A stretch of 64,000 nt of DNA from NCBI GenBank assembly GCA_024640305.1, contig JAHEFG010000009.1, positions 40,394 through 104,393 of the forward strand, written 5' to 3'. The DNA comes from Gammaproteobacteria bacterium. GTDB taxonomy: Bacteria; Pseudomonadota; Gammaproteobacteria; Steroidobacterales; Woeseiaceae. The notes under the pieces are model-generated. The model did not search any database and was not told where the DNA came from. It saw nothing but the letters and a program-made list of their open reading frames with translations. A program made the translations under genes and the position numbers. Every line of letters begins with the position of its first letter. Position 1 is the stretch's first letter. Below are positions 7,476 through 16,600 of the stretch, piece after piece.

Positions 7476-8861
7476 ATGAAGACCAAAAACGTAAATGCCA
7501 CAGCCTGGGTTTCGGCTCTTGGACTACTGGCGATAAGCGGTGCTGCGACAGCTACCAATGGCTATTTCACGCACGGCGTCGGTACCGAGTCCAAGGGGAT
7601 GGCCGGTACGGGTGTCGGCTCTAACGCCGCACGCGGGTCGATCATTGTCGCCTCGAATCCTGCCCTTGGCGTATTTGCAGATGACAGCTGGGAGGTCGGT
7701 CTGTCCATATTTAGTCCGATGCGAGACTATGAAGCGGATGCCGGATATCAAGGTAACTTCGGCGCATTTTCGACAGGTGCCGGTAAGTTTGAGAGCAGCA
7801 GCGAAACGTTTCCGATTCCATACGTTGCCAAGAATTGGCGCCTGGGCGACGACATGGCAATGACGTTTGTGTTTTACGGTCGCGGCGGAATGAACACAGA
7901 TTGGGACGATCCGAATACAGTCGCGTATTTCGATCCCACCGGAGCAGGTGGACCCGGTCAGGAGTTTCCAGGCTTGTTCGGTGCCGGTGATGCAGGTGTC
8001 GATTTGTCCCAGGCATTTATAGCACTCAATTTCGCGGGCAAATCGGGCGATAATTTCGCCTGGGGCATTGGCCCGGTCGTCGCAGTCCAGATGTTCGAAG
8101 CGAATGGGCTGGCTAACTTTGCACCGTATACCAAGACGTATATCGAAGAGTTTTTTGCTACCGGTACGCCGGGCAATCCAACATCTCTGACCAATAATGG
8201 GCACGACACCTCGACAGGTTACGGAGCCGCTGCAGGTATCTGGTGGGCGATGGGGGACGCAGTGAGTGCTGGTCTTTCTTATCAAACGAAGATGTCGATG
8301 AGCGAGTTGGATGACTACTCGGATCTTTTCGCTGAAGCTGGTGGATTCGATATTCCGGCAAGCACGAAGTTCGGCATATCGTTTAAAGGGAGCAACAACG
8401 TTCGCCTTAACGTCGACATCGAGCACACAGAGTTCAGCGACGTCGCGTCAGTTGGTAATGCGATGATCAACTTCCTCGACTGCCCGAGCCTGGGTGGTGC
8501 GGACTTTGAATCGTGTCTGGGTGGCAAGAACGGGCCTGGTTTCGGCTGGGAAGACATGACGACTTACAAGTTCGGCATTGAATGGACGCCTTCCGATACG
8601 ACGTCCTATCGATTTGGTTACAGCTACGGCGAGCAGCCAATTCAGGAAGCTGACGTATTGTTCAATATTCTGGCGCCTGGTGTCATGGAGCAACACATCA
8701 CGTTCGGAATGACCAAGAGGAAGCCTGATGGTGGCGCATGGAATTTCATGCTGATGTATGCCCCTACGAACACGGTTGAGGGCATCAGCCTGTTCGATCC
8801 TGGTCAGACGGTCGAGCTGAAAATGAGCCAGTTTGAGTTTGAGGTTTCCTATCTCTGGTAA
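7476..8861 (+). CDS. FadL/OmpP1/TodX-family outer-membrane channel
   Basis: A 461-residue outer-membrane protein. A signal peptide (residues 1-26, ending ATA) is followed by the family hallmark NGYFTHGVGTESKGMAGTG, where small residues and glycine form the N-terminal hatch. The C-terminus ends in alternating aromatic and polar residues (FEFEVSYLW), the usual beta-barrel assembly signal. FadL-type channels take up hydrophobic molecules such as fatty acids and aromatics. In sulfur oxidisers they have been proposed to pass elemental sulfur or other hydrophobic sulfur compounds; that is an inference here from the position 4 bases after the ArsR gene. Length and architecture are normal for the family. 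Confidence 0.87.
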   Translation: MKTKNVNATAWVSALGLLAISGAATATNGYFTHGVGTESKGMAGTGVGSNAARGSIIVASNPALGVFADDSWEVGLSIFSPMRDYEADAGYQGNFGAFSTGAGKFESSSETFPIPYVAKNWRLGDDMAMTFVFYGRGGMNTDWDDPNTVAYFDPTGAGGPGQEFPGLFGAGDAGVDLSQAFIALNFAGKSGDNFAWGIGPVVAVQMFEANGLANFAPYTKTYIEEFFATGTPGNPTSLTNNGHDTSTGYGAAAGIWWAMGDAVSAGLSYQTKMSMSELDDYSDLFAEAGGFDIPASTKFGISFKGSNNVRLNVDIEHTEFSDVASVGNAMINFLDCPSLGGADFESCLGGKNGPGFGWEDMTTYKFGIEWTPSDTTSYRFGYSYGEQPIQEADVLFNILAPGVMEQHITFGMTKRKPDGGAWNFMLMYAPTNTVEGISLFDPGQTVELKMSQFEFEVSYLW

Positions 8862-8879
8862 AGAATTGGTGATCTGCTT

Positions 8880-9923
8880 GTGAAAAACTTTGTAGTAGTT
8901 TCGTTGCTGGCGTTCGTATCATGGGCGCCAGCAGCGCTTGCCGCCGAGAGTATCGGCATATTCGAGACCCTTCACGAATCTTCTGTCTCGTTTTCTGAAA
9001 CCACCGATGCGATCGAGTCGGCTCTCGCCGGCTCGAAGACAGGGCTCGTACTACATGCCTCGCATGTTGTGCGTGTGCCGGACGATATGCACAAGGCCAA
9101 GCTCTACGTTCTGACGTCGCCAGCCTACGCCGAGGCTGCGGCCGAGGAATCCCCCAGGACTGTTTCAGCTCAGGTGCTGCGTATCGCGGTGTTCACATCA
9201 GGAGACGAGCAGAAGACGTTCATTAATATGGCCAACCCGGTAGCGCATGCGATGGTGTATTACGCGGATTCGCCGAACTACAAGACGGCGAAATACAAGG
9301 GTTTGCTGGCGGCATCACAGGCGGTTGCAGCGCAGATTCGCGAGATTGTCGCCAACGTACCGGGCCAGACGGTCAAGTACCCGGCAGGCCCGACTAGAAC
9401 AGAGAGCAAGTATCGCAAGTTCAATGGCGATGGCCCTGCCAAGATGATGGCCAAGTGGAGGAATTGGCAGGAAAGTCAATTAGTTATAAAAGAGGGTGCG
9501 GCAGCTGAGTTTGACGCGATCGTCGAAGAAGTGGCGGCGGCGCTGGCCGCTGGAGCGGTTTCAGATGCTTCTGATTCGACCGGCTGGGATGTCATTACCC
9601 GGTTACGGCTAAGAGATGACGCGGTCTACATTGGCTTGAGCAATCCATACATCGAAGACAAAATGATACGCATCAATTCGCGCTTCCGCAGCGAGGGCAA
9701 GAGCGAGTTGTCGCCGTTTCCGGGCGTTGACCATGTAACAGCCTTACCGACAGAAGTACTGGTGGTCAAAGAAGACGGAAAAACCCTGGTACTGCACTAC
9801 GGTCAAATGTGGCGGATGCAGTTATACTTCTGGGATTCAGGTTACCGGGCGTTTACGGCCAATGTAGGCGTTCCGGGAACAATCGTAGATTCGATAGAGG
9901 ATGCGGTCGGCGCGCCCCGGTAG
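8880..9923 (+). CDS. secreted protein with possible DUF302-like domains
   Basis: A 347-residue protein with a GTG start and a clear signal peptide (FVVVSLLAFVSWAPAALAA). The mature part seems to hold two alpha/beta modules, about residues 35-165 and 195-345. The second ends with a strand-rich stretch (TEVLVVKEDGKTLVLHYG) that resembles DUF302 proteins, which are often found near sulfur-oxidation genes. I am not certain of this match. It follows the FadL-type channel by 18 bases, so a periplasmic partner in uptake or binding of a sulfur compound is plausible. There are no cysteines in the mature protein, which argues against a role as a persulfide carrier. Confidence 0.62.
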   Translation: MKNFVVVSLLAFVSWAPAALAAESIGIFETLHESSVSFSETTDAIESALAGSKTGLVLHASHVVRVPDDMHKAKLYVLTSPAYAEAAAEESPRTVSAQVLRIAVFTSGDEQKTFINMANPVAHAMVYYADSPNYKTAKYKGLLAASQAVAAQIREIVANVPGQTVKYPAGPTRTESKYRKFNGDGPAKMMAKWRNWQESQLVIKEGAAAEFDAIVEEVAAALAAGAVSDASDSTGWDVITRLRLRDDAVYIGLSNPYIEDKMIRINSRFRSEGKSELSPFPGVDHVTALPTEVLVVKEDGKTLVLHYGQMWRMQLYFWDSGYRAFTANVGVPGTIVDSIEDAVGAPR

Positions 9924-9963
9924 TTATTGACTGTCGGCGGCGCAATCCGGCGGCCAACAGTAT

Positions 9964-11700
9964 ATGTCCGAGCACAAACTCGAGCCTGCCTATCTGAGGC
10001 AGCAAATCGTCGGTGTAGATTCGACGTTTGAGACGCCTTTCGGTGAGCGGTTGATGGTCTATTGCGACTACACTGCTTCCGGGCGTTGTCTGCGTTTTGT
10101 TGAGTCCTACCTGCAGAGTCTGCAGCGCGTATACGCCAACACTCACACCGAAGACGATATCACCGGCCGCAGCATGAGCCAGCTCCTGCATGAGGCGGAG
10201 GAGGCCATCAAGGAATCCGTTAACGCCGGGCCAAACGGACGCATTATTGCCTGTGGTACAGGGGCAACCGGTGCGATCGAAAAATTGCAGCAAATTGTCG
10301 GTGTTGCTTTTCCGCCGGCGACGCGACAGAACGTGGAAAAACTACTCGACGACCCAGGCTGCAGTTTTGACAGCGAGTGTTTTCACACCCTGCTCGGCGA
10401 AAAACAGCCTGTGGTTTTTGTCGGCCCTTACGAGCACCATTCCAACGAGATATCCTGGCGTCAGTCGTTGGCAACCACGGTTGAGGTTCAGTTGGATGCC
10501 AGTGGCAATATCGATCTGGCTCATCTTGAAGAATTGCTCACGTCACCGCAGTACGAGAATCGTCTGCGAATTGGCTCTTTTTCGGCGGCGTCGAACGTAA
10601 CCGGTTTACGCAGCGACGTTCAAAAAATTGCCAGCCTGTTGCACAAGCACGGTGCGATGGCCTGTTTCGATTACGCGGCCTGCGCGCCGTACGTTGATAT
10701 CGATATGAACCCGGAGTCGAATGACGGTTCGGATGCCGCGATCGATGCCATATTTATTTCACCGCACAAGTTCCTTGGCGGCCCGGGGTCCAGTGGTGTG
10801 CTCGTGTTCAATGAGCGTATCTACCACCGAGAACTTCCACCCAGCGTTGGCGCCGGCGGAACCGTTGACTATGTGGGTCCGAGCGACCAGGATTTTATTC
10901 GCGGGATTGAAGAGCGCGAAAAGGCCGGCACACCAGGTGTGTTGCAGACACTGAAAGCCGCGTTGGTTTTCCAAATAAAGGACAGGGTTGGAGTCGACGT
11001 CATTCACAGGCGAGAAAGAGAGTTGACCGAACGCGCTCTTCAGGCTTGGGGTTCTAATGAGAATATTGAGATTCTCGGCAGCCCGGATCCGGATCGGCGC
11101 GTTGGCATAATCTCTTTCAACCTCAAGGATGATAGCGGCAGGTACCTTCACCACAAGTTTGCGACGGCCCTGCTCAACGACTTGTTTGGCATTCAATCGC
11201 GGGCAGGCTGTTCCTGTGCTGGTCCCTATGGGCACAGGTTATTGAATATCGATAACGAAACGTCCGAGCGGTATCGGAGCGTTGTGCAGCAAGGTTACTG
11301 TGGCATGAAGCCCGGCTGGTGCCGTGTTGGTTTGCACTGGGTCATGGACGACGCCGAGGCAGACTATGTTATCGATTCCGTGAATTTCATTGCCCGATAT
11401 GGGCATCGCTTTCTCAGCCTGTACAACTTCGATCTGTGTTCGGGTACCTGGTCCCATAAACAGGGCGGCAACACGTTGCCCCAGTTTTCGCTGGATGCGG
11501 CGTTGACCGAAGATGCTGGTGAGCCCGCGATTCTTTCGCTGGCGGTTCGCAAACAGCTCTATGACCACTATCATACAGAGGCAGCCCGATGGGCCGAGCG
11601 ACTGCTGCAGGAGCCGGGTGAGAGGTTCGAATCCCTCGAGGGCGAGCTTGGCGAACTACAGTTCTTCGCGCTACCTGAAGACGCGACGCCGAAGCACTAG
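9964..11700 (+). CDS. class V aminotransferase / cysteine desulfurase-like PLP enzyme
   Basis: A 578-residue fold-type I PLP enzyme. Lys269 in ISPHKFLGG is the predicted Schiff-base lysine, and RAGCSCAGPYGH around residues 413-424 places Cys418 where SufS/CsdA-type desulfurases have their catalytic cysteine, with an unusual second Cys416 two residues before it. The protein is about 150 residues longer than SufS, with a C-terminal extension from about residue 440 that I do not recognise. It may free sulfur from cysteine, act as a selenocysteine-lyase-like enzyme, or handle another thiol substrate. It lies 40 bases after the DUF302-like gene and is the last plus-strand gene of the sulfur island, which favours a sulfur-trafficking role. 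Confidence 0.78.
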   Translation: MSEHKLEPAYLRQQIVGVDSTFETPFGERLMVYCDYTASGRCLRFVESYLQSLQRVYANTHTEDDITGRSMSQLLHEAEEAIKESVNAGPNGRIIACGTGATGAIEKLQQIVGVAFPPATRQNVEKLLDDPGCSFDSECFHTLLGEKQPVVFVGPYEHHSNEISWRQSLATTVEVQLDASGNIDLAHLEELLTSPQYENRLRIGSFSAASNVTGLRSDVQKIASLLHKHGAMACFDYAACAPYVDIDMNPESNDGSDAAIDAIFISPHKFLGGPGSSGVLVFNERIYHRELPPSVGAGGTVDYVGPSDQDFIRGIEEREKAGTPGVLQTLKAALVFQIKDRVGVDVIHRRERELTERALQAWGSNENIEILGSPDPDRRVGIISFNLKDDSGRYLHHKFATALLNDLFGIQSRAGCSCAGPYGHRLLNIDNETSERYRSVVQQGYCGMKPGWCRVGLHWVMDDAEADYVIDSVNFIARYGHRFLSLYNFDLCSGTWSHKQGGNTLPQFSLDAALTEDAGEPAILSLAVRKQLYDHYHTEAARWAERLLQEPGERFESLEGELGELQFFALPEDATPKH

Positions 11701-11704
11701 CCGC

Positions 11705-11734
11705 CCGCTGTATACCCCGCAGGGTACGCAGCGG
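11705..11734. terminator. hairpin between converging genes, likely bidirectional terminator
   Basis: A near-symmetrical inverted repeat: ccgctg pairs with cagcgg, then after a 2x2 internal mismatch taccc pairs with gggta around a cgca loop. It lies just past the stop of the PLP enzyme and 13 bases past the stop of the converging FeS gene. There is no clear T-run on either side, so termination efficiency is uncertain. Confidence 0.5.
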
Positions 11735-11746
11735 ATGAGCGTAACT

Positions 11747-13099
11747 CTATTCGACCAGGTTTTCCGCAACGAGCTCGAGCAGGCTTTCCATGTTCTTGTC
11801 CCAATGGAAGTGCTCTTTGGCGTCGTTGTAACTCTGCCGGCAATTCGAACAGGTTGACAGTACGGTGTCTGCACCAGTCGCTTCCACCTGATCCATCTTG
11901 AGCTCGAATACTTTATATCGCAGCTTGTCGGCTCGATGAATAGTGACAACACCACCGCCGCCACCGCAGCACCAGTTGAAGTCCCCGGTTGGGGCCATTT
12001 CCTTCAGGTCGAGACCGAGGGCTTCCATAACCACGCGCGGTGCTTCGGTAGCTCCACCGCGACGCGCCACCTGGCAGGGGTCGTGGAAGGTGACAGTTTG
12101 GTCGACTTTTTTCACTTTTAATCGGCCAGAACTGATTACGTCCGCAAGGAACTCGGAGATGTGCTGAACCTTGAACGGCAGAGGCTTGCCATACATGGCG
12201 GCTCCCTGCCAGCGCAACGCGCCATACGCGTGGCCGCATTCAGGCAGGACAACGAGCTTCGCACCACAGGCAATAGCCGCGTTGATGATTTTCATTGTGG
12301 CGGCTTTTTGCCACTCGGTATTACCGGCCATCATGCCGAAATTCGTCGCTTCATAGCCTTCAGTGCGGAACGTCCAGCTCTCACCCAAAGCATTCAGTAC
12401 TTTGGCAGTCGCGCCGATGGCGTGCGGATACTTCATGATCTCGATCGACGACATTGCTACCAGAATATCGGCTTGTTCCTGGTCGATATTTACCTCCGTA
12501 TCGAACTCGTCACCCATCCACTCTGCACGATCTTCGAAGACCGATGCTGTGGCGCCGAGCGGGCTGCCTTCTTCTTTTGCGCGCTGCGCAACTTCGTGTA
12601 ACTCGTCAGGGATCAGGCCTGCTTTGAACATGCCGTGTCTTGCCTGGCCGACAAGCGTAGCAATGTCGATGCCCATCGGACAGATCAACGAGCAGCGGCC
12701 ACACATCGTGCACGAGTCATAGATAAGCTCCTGCCATTCACCAAGTTGTTCGACAGTAATATGCCGTTTGAAGCCGAATAGCCGGTAGAAAAACCCGAAC
12801 GGACTGTTTTCACGTTTATACGCCTGCTTGAATATTTCCAGCTTCCAGATCGGCGTGTACTTCGGATCTTCCGTCTGCACATAGTAGTGACACGCCTCAG
12901 CGCACTGACCGCAGTGCACGCAAGCTTCCATGTAAGTCGCTGTAGTGCGATTCATATTCTTGGCAAAGTTCGCCATTGCGCGTCGCAGGCGCTCGTCCTC
13001 GTCAACATCGCCTTGCGTGTCGTGACGCGGGTGTGGGTCTTTTACGGTCAGCCGCTGTTCGTGAGTATCGAGGGGATATTTCTCAGTGACCTTACTCAT
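11747..13099 (-). CDS. DsrK/HdrD-like iron-sulfur protein
   Basis: A 450-residue cytoplasmic protein. It has two N-terminal 4Fe-4S motifs, the first at Cys60/63/66/70 (CVHCGQCAEAC) and the second CTMCGRCSLICP. The C-terminal half carries CCG-type segments (LPECGHAYG, HDPCQVARRGG, NWCCGGGGG, CSNCRQSY) as in HdrD and DsrK. The start at 13099 is chosen because it overlaps the upstream stop as ATGA; a longer form from 13192 would run deep into the upstream gene. Together with the cytochrome b gene it forms a two-subunit module like HdrDE, DsrMK or TmcBC, which exchanges electrons between a thiol/disulfide-type substrate and the quinone pool. The electron partner here is unknown; the sHdr operon nearby is the obvious candidate. 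Confidence 0.86.
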   Translation of the reverse strand: MSKVTEKYPLDTHEQRLTVKDPHPRHDTQGDVDEDERLRRAMANFAKNMNRTTATYMEACVHCGQCAEACHYYVQTEDPKYTPIWKLEIFKQAYKRENSPFGFFYRLFGFKRHITVEQLGEWQELIYDSCTMCGRCSLICPMGIDIATLVGQARHGMFKAGLIPDELHEVAQRAKEEGSPLGATASVFEDRAEWMGDEFDTEVNIDQEQADILVAMSSIEIMKYPHAIGATAKVLNALGESWTFRTEGYEATNFGMMAGNTEWQKAATMKIINAAIACGAKLVVLPECGHAYGALRWQGAAMYGKPLPFKVQHISEFLADVISSGRLKVKKVDQTVTFHDPCQVARRGGATEAPRVVMEALGLDLKEMAPTGDFNWCCGGGGGVVTIHRADKLRYKVFELKMDQVEATGADTVLSTCSNCRQSYNDAKEHFHWDKNMESLLELVAENLVE

Positions 13100-13749
13100 A
13101 CCTTGGCCCCCCTGCGCGTGAAAGTAATGCCGGTTGTATATCGCGAGCCGAACACAATGATCGAGTGCATAAGTTTGCCGAACGGGAACCAAATCAGGAA
13201 CGCCTCGAAACTCAGGATATGCAGTGCCAGCAGCGTTTCATAGCGTCCGCCAACGTGCGCAACCGTGAGCAATCCCGTAACAACTGGCAGAGTTGTTATC
13301 AACCAGGAAAAGTAGTCATCGAAGTTGGATATCATTCGCAGCACGGGATGCCGTAATCGCCGGCCAAGTCCAACCAGCAGCGCGGCTACTGTTACTGCTG
13401 CGGCGAGGTGGATAACGAGTGTGGGAAGTGGGGTCCAGTCGAGCCCGGTGAAGCTCTCTATGAAAAGAATATGCGGGGCGCTACCGAGCACAACGATAAC
13501 CAGTCCGATGTGCATGGTATAGGCAAGGACTGAACCGTTCCTGGTCCTTTCGCGAAAGGGCTCATGATGACGGAATCTCGAAAAAATCGTCTTCAGGCCG
13601 CCTGCGCGTGCTCCGCCCATGCGAGCCTCCGAAATATCGGATTTCTTCGCGGCCAGGAATAGGTGCACAAGTCGCCAGACAAGTCCGGCAACGAATATCA
13701 AGACCGCAATCTGCAGTCCCGGGCCTCGGGCGAAGTCTAGGAGTTCCAT
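13096..13749 (-). CDS. DsrM/NarI-like membrane cytochrome b subunit
   Basis: A 217-residue protein with about five hydrophobic helices: residues 10-33, 75-97, 104-126, 143-163 and 172-195. Histidines suited to binding haem b occur in the helices (YTMHIGLV, LVIHLAA, VAHVGGRYETLLALHILSF). The size and pattern fit NarI, DsrM, HmeC and TmcC, which anchor FeS partners to the membrane and react with quinones. It is the first gene of the minus-strand pair and overlaps the FeS partner by four bases (ATGA), so their products are likely made in fixed ratio. There is no fused FeS domain, unlike QmoC. Confidence 0.83.
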   Translation of the reverse strand: MELLDFARGPGLQIAVLIFVAGLVWRLVHLFLAAKKSDISEARMGGARAGGLKTIFSRFRHHEPFRERTRNGSVLAYTMHIGLVIVVLGSAPHILFIESFTGLDWTPLPTLVIHLAAAVTVAALLVGLGRRLRHPVLRMISNFDDYFSWLITTLPVVTGLLTVAHVGGRYETLLALHILSFEAFLIWFPFGKLMHSIIVFGSRYTTGITFTRRGAKV

Positions 13750-13922
13750 GCGTGCATCCCCCTGATTTGAATTTTCTGCTGGAGCCCCATACTCGCAAGC
13801 TTCCGATGTCTGATTATCTTAGGCTGCCATTTCGTTTTGGATAAGGGTATCTGCTTACTTTGTCTGTTCTGACCCGCTAGACTCAGGGTTGTGTACATCA
13901 ATAACGTAAATCGGATGTCGGC

Positions 13923-15704
13923 ATGCAGCACTTGATCACCGAGCTGAAGGAAAGACGTATCTGGCGCGTTCTTGTCGCTTACCCGAGTCTTGTGTTCGTC
14001 GCTCTCCAGGTCGTCGAGTTTTTCGTAAACAACTACAACCTCGATGCACGCTTGTTAACGGCAACAATTGTTGCTGCGATCGTGCTCTTGCCCGCCGCGT
14101 TTATCTGGAACTGGCGTCATGGCGAGGTTGGCACACAACCCTTTTCAAAAGGCGAGGCCACCGTCTACGCAATGTCTGCAATTGTCGCGTTTGCTGCTGT
14201 GGGTTGGTACTGGGGCAGTACGCCGGCGAGTAATCGCACATTGGCGCAACATTTTGAACCTGCCAGGTCTGTCGCGGTTATGCCATTCGAAAATGCGGCT
14301 GACGATGCCAACGTACAATATCTTTGCGATGGGATTGCTGAAAGCCTGATCAATTGGCTGGCGACTATTCCCAATGTCAAAGTCGTTTCGAAAGGCGCGT
14401 CTTTTCGGCTGCGTGATGATATTGACGATATCGAAAAACTTGCCAGTGCATTGGGAGTGGATAGCGTCATTCGCGGAAAGCTCGAACTAATCGGCGACCA
14501 GGTAGTTGTTTCTGCGTCGCTCGTGGATACACGGGATGACAGCCAGCTGTGGGGCGAACGACTGGTGCAACCCAGCGAAGATGTCATTTTCCTTGAGCGA
14601 TCCATAGTGGCAGCGATCAAGGATGGGCTTCGGCTGAAGGTCAGCGACAGTCAACCTGCACACAGTGCGTCAGGAGGCACTGAACACCCGGCGGCTTATG
14701 AGCATTATTTGCGCGGCCATTACCTGATCCAGTCAACTAACATTGAATCAGTCATCGGTGGCCTTGATGAGCTACGCGAAGCGATAAAATTAGATCCACA
14801 ATTTGCACTTCCCTATGCCGATATTGCCGACTCTCTTTCGCAGATGCTCTACTACGGGTTGTTGCACGGTGACGAGCTGCTGGGCGAAGCGCGTAATGCG
14901 GCGTACACGGCAATTGCTTTGGCGCCGGAACTCGCAGAAGCACACACGGCGCTCGCGATGATACGCCAGCATTTCGAATTCGACTGGGCCGCGGTGGACG
15001 AAGCCTACGAGGCGGCGATTGCTCTCTCGCCGCAGAGTCCGGCACCGTATCACCGCTACTCGGTTTTTCTTGTTCTGACGTTAAGGATCGAGGCAGCCAG
15101 GGAAATGGCCAGTCGGGCGTTGGCAGTTGACGCACTGGACAGTAGTTCGCTGCATGCAGTGGGGCTGGCAAATATGTTCGCGAGTGACTTTTCGGCCTCC
15201 GCTTCCGCATTCGGTGATTGGAACCGCTTTCACCCGAATAGTCGCTGGTCCTACATTAAGCACGCATTGGCATTATCGCTTGACGGCCAGTGCGATGCGG
15301 CGCTTGCCCAGGCTAATTCCGTTGAAGCGTTGCTCAACGGCGCGCCGTCACCGTTAATGGATTCCTGGCTGGCGTGGGGGTACAAGGTCTGCGGTAATGA
15401 CGAGAAATACGCGGCATCTATTATTCGACTTCAAGCGGCTCAGCAGCAAGACCCGGAGGGCCTGAACCCGGGTTTTCTCTACATGCATGCTCTGGAAGGT
15501 GATACAGACAAACTCATTGACCTCATCGATGCTGTAATCAGAGCGCGAGACCCGATGTCCCCGTTTGCACAGATTTTCATATTGGATTACCTGGGCTGGG
15601 GCGTGTCTGACAGCATGGCGACAAATCCGCGTTACATGGCGATACTCGAAAAAATGAATTTCCCCGCGCACGATGACCTCAGCGCATACGGCCAGAAGCA
15701 CTAA
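13923..15704 (+). CDS. membrane-anchored TolB-like/TPR protein
   Basis: A 593-residue protein. After a basic N-terminus come three hydrophobic segments (about residues 16-38, 44-64 and 78-98), then a TolB N-terminal-type domain (residues 115-235, VAVMPFENAADD and CDGIAESLINWLA), then tetratricopeptide-like helices to residue 570. This layout is common in gammaproteobacterial relatives of CadC-type regulators and adenylate-cyclase-associated proteins, but here there is no DNA-binding or cyclase domain. It may be a membrane scaffold; its partner is unknown. It is divergent from the cytochrome b gene, with 173 bases between them, and its stop is 2 bases before the exporter gene. Confidence 0.75.
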   Translation: MQHLITELKERRIWRVLVAYPSLVFVALQVVEFFVNNYNLDARLLTATIVAAIVLLPAAFIWNWRHGEVGTQPFSKGEATVYAMSAIVAFAAVGWYWGSTPASNRTLAQHFEPARSVAVMPFENAADDANVQYLCDGIAESLINWLATIPNVKVVSKGASFRLRDDIDDIEKLASALGVDSVIRGKLELIGDQVVVSASLVDTRDDSQLWGERLVQPSEDVIFLERSIVAAIKDGLRLKVSDSQPAHSASGGTEHPAAYEHYLRGHYLIQSTNIESVIGGLDELREAIKLDPQFALPYADIADSLSQMLYYGLLHGDELLGEARNAAYTAIALAPELAEAHTALAMIRQHFEFDWAAVDEAYEAAIALSPQSPAPYHRYSVFLVLTLRIEAAREMASRALAVDALDSSSLHAVGLANMFASDFSASASAFGDWNRFHPNSRWSYIKHALALSLDGQCDAALAQANSVEALLNGAPSPLMDSWLAWGYKVCGNDEKYAASIIRLQAAQQQDPEGLNPGFLYMHALEGDTDKLIDLIDAVIRARDPMSPFAQIFILDYLGWGVSDSMATNPRYMAILEKMNFPAHDDLSAYGQKH

Positions 15705-15706
15705 GT

Positions 15707-16516
15707 GTGGAGTTGCTTGGCCTGATACTTGCCATGATCCTGACCGGCGCAGTCGCCGGGGTCCTGGCTGGTTTACTGGGTGTAGGCGGCGGTATTGTTA
15801 TTGTACCGGCGCTGGAAGCTGCATTGGCAATTGTCGGTGTCGATGCTTCGGTTCGCATGCATATTGCCGTCGCCACGTCGTTAGCGACGATCATTCCAAC
15901 ATCCATCTCATCGGCTGCCGCCCACAACCGTAAGAACGCCATCGATACCGGGGTTGTACGTTACTGGTCGCCATTCATATTTGTGGGCGCAGTCGCGGGA
16001 ATTGTAATTGCGGCGAATGTAACAGGGCAGGTACTGGCTGCCGTTTTCGCCGTTGTCGCACTGAGTGTCGCAATCAACATGATGAGGCCGAACCAGGGCA
16101 AGACTATCTGGAGTGACGTGCCGCATGGAATTGCCGGTTGCATGATCCCAACCGGTATAGGGTCAATTTCTACTCTAATGGGTATCGGCGGCGGATCAAT
16201 GAGCGTGCCGGCCATGACTTTGATGAGTAGACCGATTCACGTCGCGGTTGGTACATCGGCTTTGCTCGGCCTGGTTATCGCTGTGCCGGCAACGGTCGGA
16301 TATGTGATCGCGGGGTGGGGGAATCAGTTATTGCCGGAGTGGAGCCTGGGCTACGTTAGCCTGATCGGGTTTGTTGCCATTACGCCCGCCACTGTTTTGT
16401 TCGCACCGCTGGGTGCAAAGCTTGCACATGCACTGTCGCACCGCTGGCTAAGCCTGTTGTTTGGCGGCTTTCTTTTTATTGTGGCGATCAGGATGGGCAT
16501 TAGGGCCATGGCTTGA
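15707..16516 (+). CDS. TauE/SafE-family anion exporter
   Basis: A 269-residue inner-membrane protein with about eight helices and the two family repeats: GVLAGLLGVGGGIVIVPAL near residue 18 and its copy TLMGIGGGSMSVPAM near residue 158. It starts with GTG at 15707, directly after the stop of the TolB/TPR gene. Family members export sulfite, sulfoacetate or related anions. The sHdr pathway is thought to release sulfite in the cytoplasm, so a sulfite exporter would fit, but the substrate cannot be read from sequence and two unrelated transcription units separate it from the sHdr genes. Confidence 0.85.
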   Translation: MELLGLILAMILTGAVAGVLAGLLGVGGGIVIVPALEAALAIVGVDASVRMHIAVATSLATIIPTSISSAAAHNRKNAIDTGVVRYWSPFIFVGAVAGIVIAANVTGQVLAAVFAVVALSVAINMMRPNQGKTIWSDVPHGIAGCMIPTGIGSISTLMGIGGGSMSVPAMTLMSRPIHVAVGTSALLGLVIAVPATVGYVIAGWGNQLLPEWSLGYVSLIGFVAITPATVLFAPLGAKLAHALSHRWLSLLFGGFLFIVAIRMGIRAMA

Positions 16517-16600
16517 TCAGATGAAGATACTGGCAGCCCAATCAGCAGCGATCAGGTGAGCAAGAAGAGGCCGAAACGTAATTCGAAAAGGAGTTGAGTT

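Noticed and set aside
7524..8426. A 300-codon minus-strand open frame inside the FadL-type gene
   Set aside because: Composition is atypical (Cys- and Arg-rich), there is no domain, and the plus strand encodes a clear outer-membrane protein.
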